A stretch of DNA of 64,000 nucleotides, from assembly GCA_963778845.1 (NCBI GenBank), contig CAVZVW010000009.1, forward strand, positions 186,001 through 250,000, read 5' to 3'. Below, one piece after another: positions 15,096 to 26,307 of this stretch (its first letter is position 1; every line of letters starts with the position of its first letter). The DNA comes from CAVZVW01 sp963778845. GTDB taxonomy: Bacteria > Actinomycetota > Actinomycetes > Actinomycetales > Kineosporiaceae. The notes under the pieces were generated by a model. That model was given only the letters and a program-made list of their open reading frames with translations, made no database searches and had not been told where the DNA came from. Both the position numbers and the translations under genes were made by a program.

Positions 15096-16198
15096 TGCGC
15101 CACCTCCTCTCCGCGGCCGACCTGGACCGCGACACCGCCGTGAACGTGCTCGACGTGGCCGAGCAGATGGCGGCCACCCAGCTGCGTGAGATCAAGAAGC
15201 TGCCGACGCTTCGCGGGCGCACCGTCGTGAACCTCTTCTTCGAGGACTCCACCCGCACCCGCATCTCCTTCGAGGCCGCCGCGAAGCGGCTGTCGGCCGA
15301 CGTGATCAACTTCTCGGCGAAGGGGTCGAGCGTCTCGAAGGGCGAGAGCCTCAAGGACACCGCGCTGACGTTGGAGGCCATGGGCGCCGACGCGGTCGTC
15401 ATCCGCCACCACGCCTCCGGCGCGCCCCACCGGCTGGCCACGGCGGGGTGGATCCGCGGCTCGGTGGTCAACGCCGGCGACGGCACCCACGAGCACCCGA
15501 CCCAGGCCCTGCTCGACGCGTTCACGATGCGACGCCACCTGGTCGGGCGGGCCTCGGCAGGCAACGGCCAGGGCGTCGCGGCCGGGGGCACCAGGCCCGA
15601 GGGGATCGAGCCCGGGGGGATCAAGCCCGGGGGCATCCAGCCGAGGGACATTGAGCCCGGGGTCACGACGGGTGCCGACCTCGCCGGCCTGCGGGTGGCG
15701 ATCGTCGGCGACGTCCTGCACAGCCGGGTCGCCCGGTCGAACGTGCTCCTGCTGGCCACCCTCGGGGCGCACGTGGTGGTCGTGGCACCCCCGACGCTGC
15801 TGCCGGTCGGCGTGGAGTCGTGGCCGTGCGAGGTCTCCTACGACCTGGACTCGGTGGTGGGCGGCGGGCACGGCGACCTCGACGCGGTGATGATGCTGCG
15901 CGTCCAGCGCGAGCGCATGAACGCCGCCTACTTCCCCAGCGCCCGGGAGTACTCGCGCCGCTACGGGTTGGACGCGCGCCGGTTGGCGATGCTGCCCGAC
16001 CACACCGTGGTCATGCACCCGGGGCCGATGAACCGGGGACTGGAGATCTCCGCCGACGCCGCGGACTCCCCGCGCTCGACGATCGTGGAGCAGGTGTCGA
16101 ACGGGGTGGCGGTGCGGATGGCGGTGCTCTATCTCCTGCTAGCGGGTACGGCTGACCGCGCGGATACCGGCGTGGCCACGGACGGGGGGCAGTCATGA
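15095..16198 (+). CDS. pyrB: Aspartate carbamoyltransferase catalytic chain, with repeat insertion
   Basis: Joins carbamoyl phosphate and aspartate. Of 367 residues against about 310 usually. Carbamoyl-phosphate motif FFEDSTRTRISFE (residues 49-61), SKGES loop (about 87-91), HPTQALLDAFT (about 133-143) and the aspartate-domain segment GLRVAIVGDVLHSRVARSN are intact. Between them, at about residues 150-190, sits an insertion of roughly 35 residues made of five 5-residue repeats of about GGI(E/K/Q)P. It lies in the linker after the catalytic His helix, where a surface loop could tolerate it. ATGA overlaps link it to pyrR and pyrC. Confidence 0.95.
   Translation: MRHLLSAADLDRDTAVNVLDVAEQMAATQLREIKKLPTLRGRTVVNLFFEDSTRTRISFEAAAKRLSADVINFSAKGSSVSKGESLKDTALTLEAMGADAVVIRHHASGAPHRLATAGWIRGSVVNAGDGTHEHPTQALLDAFTMRRHLVGRASAGNGQGVAAGGTRPEGIEPGGIKPGGIQPRDIEPGVTTGADLAGLRVAIVGDVLHSRVARSNVLLLATLGAHVVVVAPPTLLPVGVESWPCEVSYDLDSVVGGGHGDLDAVMMLRVQRERMNAAYFPSAREYSRRYGLDARRLAMLPDHTVVMHPGPMNRGLEISADAADSPRSTIVEQVSNGVAVRMAVLYLLLAGTADRADTGVATDGGQS
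15586..15660 (+). repeat. 15-bp in-frame repeat inside pyrB
   Basis: Five 15-bp units (15586, 15601, 15616, 15631 and 15646) encode the GGI(E/K/Q)P-type pentapeptides of the PyrB insertion. Units 2 and 3 differ at one base, while outer units are more degraded, as if the centre is youngest. Confidence 0.85.
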
Positions 16199-17526
16199 CC
16201 GGCTCTGCGAGGACCGTCCTGGTCCGAGGTGCTCGGGTGCTCGGCGAGCGGCCCACCGACCTGCTGCTGCGCGACGGCGTGATCGCCGACATGGGCCAGG
16301 GCCTCGGCGCGGCCGGCGCCCGCGTGGTGGACGCCGACGGCCTGGTCGCGCTGCCGGGCCTGGTGGACCTGCACACGCATCTGCGCGAACCCGGACGGGA
16401 GGACGCCGAGACCGTCGAGTCCGGCACGCAGGCGGGCGCCCTCGGCGGCTTCACTGCCGTGCACGCGATGGCGAACACCGACCCGGTCGCCGACACCGCG
16501 GGGGTCGTCGAGCAGGTGTGGCGGCTCGGCCGGCAGGCCGGCTGGGTCGACGTCCGGCCGGTGGGGGCCGTCACCGTGGGGCTTGCGGGGCAGCGCCTGG
16601 CCGAGCTCGGGGCCATGGCCGACTCGGCGGCGGCCGTACGGGTGTTCTCCGACGACGGTCGTTGCGTGGACGACGCCGTGCTGATGCGCCGGGCCCTGGA
16701 GTACGTGAAGGCCTTCGACGGCGTCGTGGCCCAGCACGCGCAGGAGCCACGGCTGACCGAGGGCGCGCAGATGCACGAGGGGGAGGTGTCGGCCGTCCTC
16801 GGGCTGCGCGGGTGGCCCGCGGTCGCGGAGGAGGCGGTCATCGCCCGCGACGTCCTGCTGGCCGGCCATGTCGGCTCCCGGCTGCACGTGTGCCACGTCT
16901 CGACCGCGGGCTCGGTGGAGATCCTGCGCTGGGCCAAGGCGCGCGGTGTCCAGGTCACCGCGGAGGTCACGCCGCACCACCTGCTGCTCACCGACGAGGA
17001 GGTGCGCACGTACGACCCGGTGTTCAAGGTGAACCCGCCGCTGCGCTCGGCGGCCGACACCGAGGCTCTCCGGCTCGCCCTGGCCGACGGCACCATCGAC
17101 GCCGTCGCGACCGACCATGCGCCGCACCCGATGGAGGACAAGGACTGCGAGTGGGACGCCGCCGCCATGGGCATGACCGGCCTGGAGACGGCGCTGTCCG
17201 TCGTGCAGGCGACGATGGTCGATACGGGGCTGCTCGACTGGGCAGGCGTGGCGGACCGCATGTCGATGCGTCCGGCGATGATCGGCCGGGTCGCCGGTCA
17301 CGGCTGCCCGCTCGCCGTCGGCGAGCCGGCCCACCTCGTGCTGGTGGACCCGGCGGCCCGTCGCGTCGTCGACCCTGCGTCCATGGCCACCGCCGGCCGC
17401 AACAGCCCGTTCCGCGGGCGACGGCTTCCCGGGCGCGTCGTGGCGACGTTCTTCGCCGGCCACCCCACGGTGACCGACGGCGCGCTCGCCGAGCCGGTGC
17501 TGCCCGATGCGATGGTGCACGCATGA
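16195..17526 (+). CDS. pyrC: Dihydroorotase
   Basis: Zinc amidohydrolase that cyclises N-carbamoyl-aspartate. Of 443 residues, class I type. Metal site DLHTHLREPG (residues about 58-67), TAEVTPHHLLLTDEE (about 256-270), ATDHAPHPMEDK (about 303-314, catalytic Asp) and GMTGLETAL (about 324-332) are present, as is FSDDGRCVDD near residue 150. Start and stop overlap pyrB and carA by four bases. Confidence 0.97.
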   Translation: MTGSARTVLVRGARVLGERPTDLLLRDGVIADMGQGLGAAGARVVDADGLVALPGLVDLHTHLREPGREDAETVESGTQAGALGGFTAVHAMANTDPVADTAGVVEQVWRLGRQAGWVDVRPVGAVTVGLAGQRLAELGAMADSAAAVRVFSDDGRCVDDAVLMRRALEYVKAFDGVVAQHAQEPRLTEGAQMHEGEVSAVLGLRGWPAVAEEAVIARDVLLAGHVGSRLHVCHVSTAGSVEILRWAKARGVQVTAEVTPHHLLLTDEEVRTYDPVFKVNPPLRSAADTEALRLALADGTIDAVATDHAPHPMEDKDCEWDAAAMGMTGLETALSVVQATMVDTGLLDWAGVADRMSMRPAMIGRVAGHGCPLAVGEPAHLVLVDPAARRVVDPASMATAGRNSPFRGRRLPGRVVATFFAGHPTVTDGALAEPVLPDAMVHA

Positions 17527-18727
17527 CGGCAGCCGTCCTCATGCTCGAGGACGGGCGCACGTGGACCGGCGAGGCGTACGGCGCGGTCGGCTCGACCGTG
17601 GGGGAGGCGGTCTTCGCCACCGGTATGACGGGTTACCAGGAGACCCTGACCGACCCCTCCTACCACCGGCAGGTCGTGGTCATGACGGCGCCGCACATCG
17701 GCAACACCGGTGTCAACGACGAGGACGGCGAGTCCGCGCGGATCTGGGTGGCCGGCTATGTCGTGCGCGACCCCGCGCGCCGGGCGTCGAGCTGGCGCTC
17801 GCGCCGGGAGCTGGCCGACGAGCTGGCCGCGCAGGGGGTGGTCGGCATCAGCCGCGTGGACACCCGGGCCGTCACGCGCCACCTGCGCGAGCGTGGGTCG
17901 ATGCGCGCCGGGGTGTTCTCCGGGGCTGCCGCGGACCGCCCGGAGTCCGACCTGCTGGCCGACGTGCTCGCCGCACCACGCATGCAGGGGGCCGACCTGT
18001 GCAGCGAGGTGAGCACCACGTCGCCCTACGTCGTCCGGGCCCGTGGCCCGGCGCCGGGCGGGCAGCGCGGGACGTCGCCGGGCGGGCAGCGCGGGACGTC
18101 GCCGGGCGGGCAGCCTGGCACTGCGCGGCTGCGCGTGGCCGCTCTCGACCTCGGCATCAAGACGATGACGCCGCGCCGCCTGGCCGAGCGCGGCGTCGAG
18201 GTGCACGTGCTGCCCGCGGGCTCCTCGCTGGGGCAGGTGCTTGCGGTGGAGCCCGACGGGGTCTTCTTCTCCAACGGGCCGGGGGACCCCGCGACCGCCG
18301 ACCGGCAGGTGGAGCTGCTGGGCGAGGTGCTCACCCGCGGCGTGCCCTTCTTCGGCATCTGCCTCGGCCACCAGCTGCTCGGCCGGGCACTGGGGCTGTC
18401 CACCTACAAGCTCGCTTACGGCCATCGCGGCATCAACCAGCCGGTGATGGACAGGGCTACGGGCAGGGTCGAGGTGACTGCCCACAACCACGGCTTCGCG
18501 GTCGACGCCCCGGTCGACTGCGTGCTCGACACGCCCTTCGGCCGGGCCGAGGTGAGCCACGTGTGCCTCAACGACGGTGTCGTGGAAGGGCTTCGCTGCC
18601 TGGACGTGCCGGCCTTCTCGGTGCAGTACCACCCCGAGGCAGCGGCCGGCCCGCACGACGCCGGCTACCTCTTCGACCGGTTCTGCGACCTGATGCTCGC
18701 CCCTGCCTCCGGCGAGAGCGAGGGCTG

Positions 18728-18728
<1 letters not shown>
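17523..18728 (+). CDS. carA: Carbamoyl-phosphate synthase small chain, with repeat insertion
   Basis: Glutaminase subunit feeding ammonia to CarB. Of 401 residues. The N-terminal CPSase domain (1-150) and class I glutamine amidotransferase domain are separated by a linker holding repeats (GPAPGGQR, GTSPGGQR, GTSPGGQP at about residues 177-200). The catalytic triad is intact: Cys in FFGICLGHQLLGRALG and His/Glu in VQYHPEAAAGPHDAGYL; HNHGFAVD is also present. ATG 17523 overlaps the pyrC stop, and the stop overlaps carB. Confidence 0.96.
18054..18115 (+). repeat. 24-bp in-frame repeat inside carA
   Basis: Two identical 24-bp units (18054-18077, 18078-18101) plus a partial third encode the octapeptide PGGQRGTS in the CarA interdomain linker. 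Confidence 0.85.
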
Positions 18729-22086
<3,358 letters not shown>

Positions 22087-22090
<4 letters not shown>

Positions 22091-22983
22091 CCCGTCCGCG
22101 GCCGGTCCAGGTGCGTGCGCGCGTGCTCGCCAACGAGCCTGTCGGGGCCTACCACCGTCTCGTCCTGCACGCCGCCGCGGTCGCCGAGGCCGCGCGGCCG
22201 GGACAGTTCGTCGCGGTGGCGGTCGGCGACGAACCCACGGCCATGCTGTTGCGGCGTGCCTTCTCCCTGCACCGTGCCGACCCCGAGCGCGGCAGGGTCG
22301 AGGTCGTGGTCGCCGCCCACGGCCCAGGCACGAGGTGGCTGACCCGGCGACGCTCCGGCGACGTGCTCGACGTCGTCGGGCCGCTCGGCAGGCCCTTCCC
22401 CGGCCCGATGTCATCGGAGCCGGTTGGCTGCGTGCTCGTCGGCGGCGGGTACGGGACGGCGCCGCTGATGTGGTTCGCCGACGTCCTGGTCCGGGCGGGG
22501 ACGGGCGTCGACCTCGTCCTCGGGGCGGCATCGGCCCCGCTGCTGTTCGGCGTGGAGGAGGCTCTGGAGCTCGTCGGGCCCGAGCACGTCCACGTGACCA
22601 CGGACGACGGGTCTGCTGGTACCAGGGGCCGGGTGACCGACGTCCTCGCACCCCTGCTCGCCGAAGGCCCCGAGGGTGTCCACGTCTACGCCTGCGGGCC
22701 GATGGCGATGCTCCGGGCCGTCACCGCCGCCGCGGCCGAGCACCGCGCGGTCGCGTGGTGCACCGTCGAGGAGTCGATGGCCTGCGGGATCGGTGTCTGC
22801 ATGACCTGCGTGCTGCCCGTGCGCGGCACTGACGGGGTGACCCGGATGACCCGCTCCTGCACCGACGGCCCGACGTTCCAGGGCGCGGCCGTGCGATGGG
22901 ACAGCGTGTGCGCCGGACCGAACGGGCGCGGCAGCCTCGTCCCGCCGGACTGTCTCGGCGCGCCGGCGGGCGGCCACCGGTGA
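22087..22983 (+). CDS. pyrK: Dihydroorotate dehydrogenase electron transfer subunit
   Basis: FAD and [2Fe-2S] subunit that passes electrons from PyrD to NAD+. Of 298 residues against about 260. Ferredoxin-reductase fold: LLRRAFSLHRAD (about 55-66, FAD), GGGYGTAPLMWFADVLV (about 119-135, NAD) and the iron-sulphur cluster Cys set CGIGVCMTCVLP...SCTDGP (about 234-265). GTG 22087 overlaps the carB stop. Its presence makes the neighbouring PyrD a class 1B, NAD-linked enzyme. Confidence 0.93.
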
Positions 22984-23966
22984 GCGGCTCGGCGACGTCG
23001 CCGGCAGCAGTGTCGGTGGACATGCGCACCCGCATCGGCGTGCTCCACCTGGCCAACCCGCTCATGACGGCGAGCGGGTGCGCGGCGGCGGGCCGCGAGC
23101 TCGAGCCGTTCCTGGCGGTGTCCGCCCTCGGGGCCGTGGTCACGAAGTCCGTGATGCGCCTGCCGAGATCCGGGCGGGCGACGCCGAGGATGGCCGAGAC
23201 CCCGTCGGGGATGCTCAACTCGATCGGGTTGCAGGGGCCCGGGATCGAGGCCTTCTGCGAGGCCGACCTGCCGTGGCTGCGCGACCATGGCGCGACGGCC
23301 GTGGTGTCGATCGCCGGGGGCAGCGCGGAGGAGTTCGCCGAGCTGGCCGCACGCCTTGCGGGCGAGCAGGGGGTGGCCGCGATCGAGGTGAACATCTCCT
23401 GCCCCAACGTGGCCGACCGTGGTCTGGTGTTCGCGTGCGACCCGGGCGCCTCGACCGCCGTGGTCGCCGGGGTCGTCGACGCCGTCGGCGGGCGGGTCCC
23501 CGTGCTGGCCAAGCTGTCCCCGGACGTCACCGACATCGTGGCGATCGCCCGAGCCTGCCTCGACGCGGGCGCCGACGGGCTGTCGATGGTGAACACGCTC
23601 CTGGGGATGGTCATCGACACCGACACCATGCGCCCGGCCCTCGCCGGCGTCACGGGTGGGTTGTCGGGGCCGGCGATCCGGCCGGTCGCCGTCCGGTGCG
23701 TCTGGCAGGTGCACGCAGCCATGCGGGCCGGTCTGCTGCGCGTGGCACCCATCGTCGGGATCGGCGGTGTGCTCACCGGTCTCGACGCGCTGCAGCTGGT
23801 GCTGGCCGGGGCGGCGGCCGTGCAGGTGGGGACGGCGACGTTCCATGACCCCGGCGCCCCGGCGCGTGTGCTGACCGAGCTCGAGGAGGCTCTGTGCGAG
23901 CGAGGGTTCACCCGCTTCGCCGACGCCGTGGGTCACGGCCACCGACCGGCCGGGACGACACCATGA
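22980..23966 (+). CDS. pyrD: Dihydroorotate dehydrogenase, class 1B catalytic subunit
   Basis: FMN enzyme oxidising dihydroorotate to orotate in the cytosol. Of 328 residues. NPLMTASGCAA (residues about 24-34), GMLNSIGLQGPGI (about 76-88), NISCPNVADRGLVF (about 137-150, the class 1 active-site loop with Cys) and GIGGVLTGLDALQLVLAGAA (about 260-279, phosphate/FMN) are typical. GTG 22980 overlaps the pyrK stop. No N-terminal membrane helix is present, in agreement with class 1B. Confidence 0.96.
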   Translation: MSGSATSPAAVSVDMRTRIGVLHLANPLMTASGCAAAGRELEPFLAVSALGAVVTKSVMRLPRSGRATPRMAETPSGMLNSIGLQGPGIEAFCEADLPWLRDHGATAVVSIAGGSAEEFAELAARLAGEQGVAAIEVNISCPNVADRGLVFACDPGASTAVVAGVVDAVGGRVPVLAKLSPDVTDIVAIARACLDAGADGLSMVNTLLGMVIDTDTMRPALAGVTGGLSGPAIRPVAVRCVWQVHAAMRAGLLRVAPIVGIGGVLTGLDALQLVLAGAAAVQVGTATFHDPGAPARVLTELEEALCERGFTRFADAVGHGHRPAGTTP

Positions 23967-24015
23967 CCGGCGCCGGGATGAGCCCCCTCAGCACTGCGTT
24001 CGCCGAGGCAGCGCG

Positions 24016-24879
24016 ATGACCGGCGCGGGGCTGCGCCCCTTCGGTGCGCGGTTGGCCGCGGCGATGGCCGAGCACGGCCCGCTCTGCGTGGGCATCGACC
24101 CGCACCCGCAGCTGCTGCGCGCGTGGGGGCTGGACGACGACGCCGCCGGCCTCGCTCGCTTCAGCCACACCGTCGTGGAGGCCCTGGCCGGCCATGTGGC
24201 GGCCGTGAAGCCCCAGTCGGCGTTCTTCGAGCGGCACGGCAGCGCCGGGGTCGCGGTGCTGGAGGCCGTGGTCGCGCACTGCCGTGACGCCGCAGTCCTG
24301 TGCATCGTCGACGCCAAGCGCGGCGACATCGGCTCCACCATGGCCGCCTACGCCGACGCCTACGCCGCAGCCGGCTCCACCCTCGCCGGTGACGCGGTCA
24401 CCGCCTCGCCCTTCCTCGGGTTCGGGTCGCTGCGCCCGCTCCTGGACGTCGCCGACGCGAACGGGCGCGGGGTCTTCGTGCTCGCGCTCACGTCCAACCC
24501 CGAGGGCGGGCAGGTGCAGCACGCACTGACCGCGGACGGGCGCAGCGTCGCACAGTCGGTGCTGGACGCCGTCGCCGAGGAGAACCGCGGTGCGACGCCC
24601 TTGGGCAGCGTCGGCGTGGTGGTCGGTGCGACCATCGGGGACGCCGCCGCGCAGCGGCACGACCTCAGCGCCGTGAACGGGCCGTTCCTGGCCCCCGGGA
24701 TCGGCGCGCAGGGTGCCGGCGCCCGCGAGCTGCGGTCGGTCTTCGGCGCCCGGGTGGACGCCGTTCTCGCGAGCTCCAGCCGCGAGGTGCTCGCCGCCGG
24801 CCCGGGGACCGCGGCCCTGCGCGCCGCGGCCGAGCGCACCGTGGCCGACGTCCACGAGGCCCTCGCGCACGGTCGATGA
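24016..24879 (+). CDS. pyrF: Orotidine 5'-phosphate decarboxylase
   Basis: Final step to UMP. Of 287 residues, the longer type found in actinobacteria. The catalytic motif is DAKRGDIGSTM (residues about 97-107; Asp-Lys-Asp). CVGIDPHPQLL (about 25-35) holds the substrate Asp, and VGATIGDAA plus APGIGAQGAGARELRSVF the phosphate region. About 50 bases separate it from pyrD. It is the last pyrimidine gene of the operon, and mihF follows behind its own promoter. Confidence 0.96.
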   Translation: MTGAGLRPFGARLAAAMAEHGPLCVGIDPHPQLLRAWGLDDDAAGLARFSHTVVEALAGHVAAVKPQSAFFERHGSAGVAVLEAVVAHCRDAAVLCIVDAKRGDIGSTMAAYADAYAAAGSTLAGDAVTASPFLGFGSLRPLLDVADANGRGVFVLALTSNPEGGQVQHALTADGRSVAQSVLDAVAEENRGATPLGSVGVVVGATIGDAAAQRHDLSAVNGPFLAPGIGAQGAGARELRSVFGARVDAVLASSSREVLAAGPGTAALRAAAERTVADVHEALAHGR

Positions 24880-24933
24880 CGACCCCCGGCCGGTCGCAAC
24901 CCGGGTGCGAGCGGGCCCGGCGCACCCACCGCG

Positions 24934-24963
24934 TTGCTACCGGTGAGCCCGACTCGCTAGGTT
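24934..24963 (+). promoter_or_regulatory. Promoter of mihF
   Basis: TTGCTA (24934-24939) and TAGGTT (24958-24963) are 18 bases apart in the 166-base gap before mihF, giving an untranslated leader of about 75 bases. Confidence 0.6.
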
Positions 24964-25045
24964 CATCGCCTGGCGAGGCACGATTGCGAGTCCCGACCGT
25001 CGGCACGGATCCGCCGGCGTACGTACGAGCGACTGAGGTGACCCT

Positions 25046-25360
25046 GTGGCACTGCCCCCTCTGACCCCCGAGCAGCGAGCTGCGGCCCTGGAGAAGGCCG
25101 CCGCCGCGCGGAGGGCCCGCGCCGAGGTGAAGAACCGCCTGAAGTACTCACAGGGGTCGTTGGCGGAGGTCATCAAGGAGGGCCAGGAGAGCGACATCGT
25201 CGGCAAGATGAAGGTGTCGGCACTGCTGGAGGCGCTGCCCGGCGTCGGCAAGGTGCGCGCTCGCCAGATCATGGAGGAGATCGGGATCTCGGAGTCCCGG
25301 CGGGTGCGCGGGCTGGGGTCCAACCAGATCGCGGCCCTCGTCGAGCGCTTCAACCGCTGA
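25046..25360 (+). CDS. mihF: Integration host factor, actinobacterial type (MihF)
   Basis: Essential DNA-bending nucleoid protein of actinobacteria, unrelated to the IHF alpha/beta of proteobacteria. Of 104 residues: MALPPLTPEQRAAALEKAAA start, basic helix RARAEVKNRLKYSQGSL (about 23-39) and a helix-hairpin-helix-like LLEALPGVGKVRARQIMEEI (about 61-80) for DNA backbone contact. GTG 25046 gives the family start. Position pyrF-mihF-gmk-rpoZ is conserved in actinobacteria. Confidence 0.96.
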   Translation: MALPPLTPEQRAAALEKAAAARRARAEVKNRLKYSQGSLAEVIKEGQESDIVGKMKVSALLEALPGVGKVRARQIMEEIGISESRRVRGLGSNQIAALVERFNR

Positions 25361-25392
25361 CCGCGCAGGGGGGCGGCAGCCGCCGCCTGACG

Positions 25393-25956
25393 GTGCTCGC
25401 CGGACCCACAGCGGTCGGCAAGGGAACCGTGTCGGCGGATGTCCGGCGCCGCTACCCCGAGGTCTGGCTGTCGGTGTCCGTGACCACGCGCACGCCGCGT
25501 CCCGGCGAGCGCAACGGTGTGCACTACACGTTCGTGAGCGAGACCGCCTTCGACGGGCTGGTCGCCAGGGGTGACCTGCTGGAGTGGGCAGTCGTGCACG
25601 GCCGGCACCGCTACGGCACCCCCCGCCGACCGGTCGAGGAGGCGCTGGCCGACGGGCGGCCCACGCTGCTCGAGATCGACCTCCAGGGAGCGCGCCAGGT
25701 GCGCGCGACGATGCCGCAGGCGCTCTTCGTGTTCCTGGCGCCCCCGTCGTGGGACGAGCTCGTGCGCCGGCTCGTCTGGCGCGGGACGGAGAGCGTGGAC
25801 GAGCGCACCCGCCGGCTGGACACCGCGCGGGCCGAGCTCGCCGCCGAGGCGGAGTTCGACGTGACGATCGTCAACGACCACGTCCGGCGGGCCACCGACG
25901 AACTCGTACACTGGATGGGGCTGACCCCCCATCGTGGGTCGCACCCGTCCGGCTAG
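25393..25956 (+). CDS. gmk: Guanylate kinase
   Basis: Phosphorylates GMP to GDP. Of 187 residues from GTG 25393. P-loop GPTAVGKGTV begins at residue 4; SVTTRTPRPGERNGVHYTFV (about 33-52) binds GMP; HRYGTP, LEIDLQGARQVR and the lid VWRGTESVDERTRRL follow. GTG 25393 cuts into the first beta strand (LTVLAGP). In the same frame, CTG at 25357 overlaps the mihF stop (CTGA) and would restore LTAQGGGSRRLTVLAGP, so the real start may be that rare codon. The gene ends in an 18-bp repeat containing its TAG. Confidence 0.93.
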   Translation: MLAGPTAVGKGTVSADVRRRYPEVWLSVSVTTRTPRPGERNGVHYTFVSETAFDGLVARGDLLEWAVVHGRHRYGTPRRPVEEALADGRPTLLEIDLQGARQVRATMPQALFVFLAPPSWDELVRRLVWRGTESVDERTRRLDTARAELAAEAEFDVTIVNDHVRRATDELVHWMGLTPHRGSHPSG

Positions 25957-25988
25957 ACCGACCCGTCCGGCTAGACCGACCCATCCGA
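25942..25988 (+). repeat. 18-bp tandem repeat over gmk stop
   Basis: Two and a half copies of an 18-bp unit (GACCCGTCCGGCTAGACC), each with a TAG; the first TAG is the gmk stop. It ends 20 bases before rpoZ. Confidence 0.8.
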
Positions 25989-26007
25989 CGAGCACCGGGA
26001 GACACGC

Positions 26008-26271
26008 GTGTCCGGTACCAGCGCGGTGCCCGAGGGCATCACGAACCCCCCGATCGACGAGCTGCTGCAAGCGGCCGACTCCAAGTACGCCCTTGTCATC
26101 TATGCCGCCAAGCGGGCCCGCCAGATCAACGCCTACTACTCCCAGCTGGGCGAGGGGCTCCTGGAGTACGTCGGGCCGCTCGTCGAGACGCACGTGCAGG
26201 AGAAGCCGCTCTCGGTGGCGCTGCGCGAGATCAACGAGGGCCTCCTCGTCGCCGAGCCGATCGAGGGCTGA
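26008..26271 (+). CDS. rpoZ: RNA polymerase omega subunit
   Basis: Small RNA polymerase subunit that chaperones beta-prime assembly. Of 87 residues: NPPIDELLQAADSKYALVIY (12-31), AKRARQINAYYSQLGEG (about 33-49) and KPLSVALREINEG (about 66-78) are the family core. GAGACACG precedes the GTG weakly. A TACACT -10 inside the end of gmk (25907-25912) could provide its own promoter. Confidence 0.95.
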   Translation: MSGTSAVPEGITNPPIDELLQAADSKYALVIYAAKRARQINAYYSQLGEGLLEYVGPLVETHVQEKPLSVALREINEGLLVAEPIEG

Positions 26272-26307
26272 CGCCGCGGGCCGGCCGCACCGACCGCTCG
26301 GATGCCC

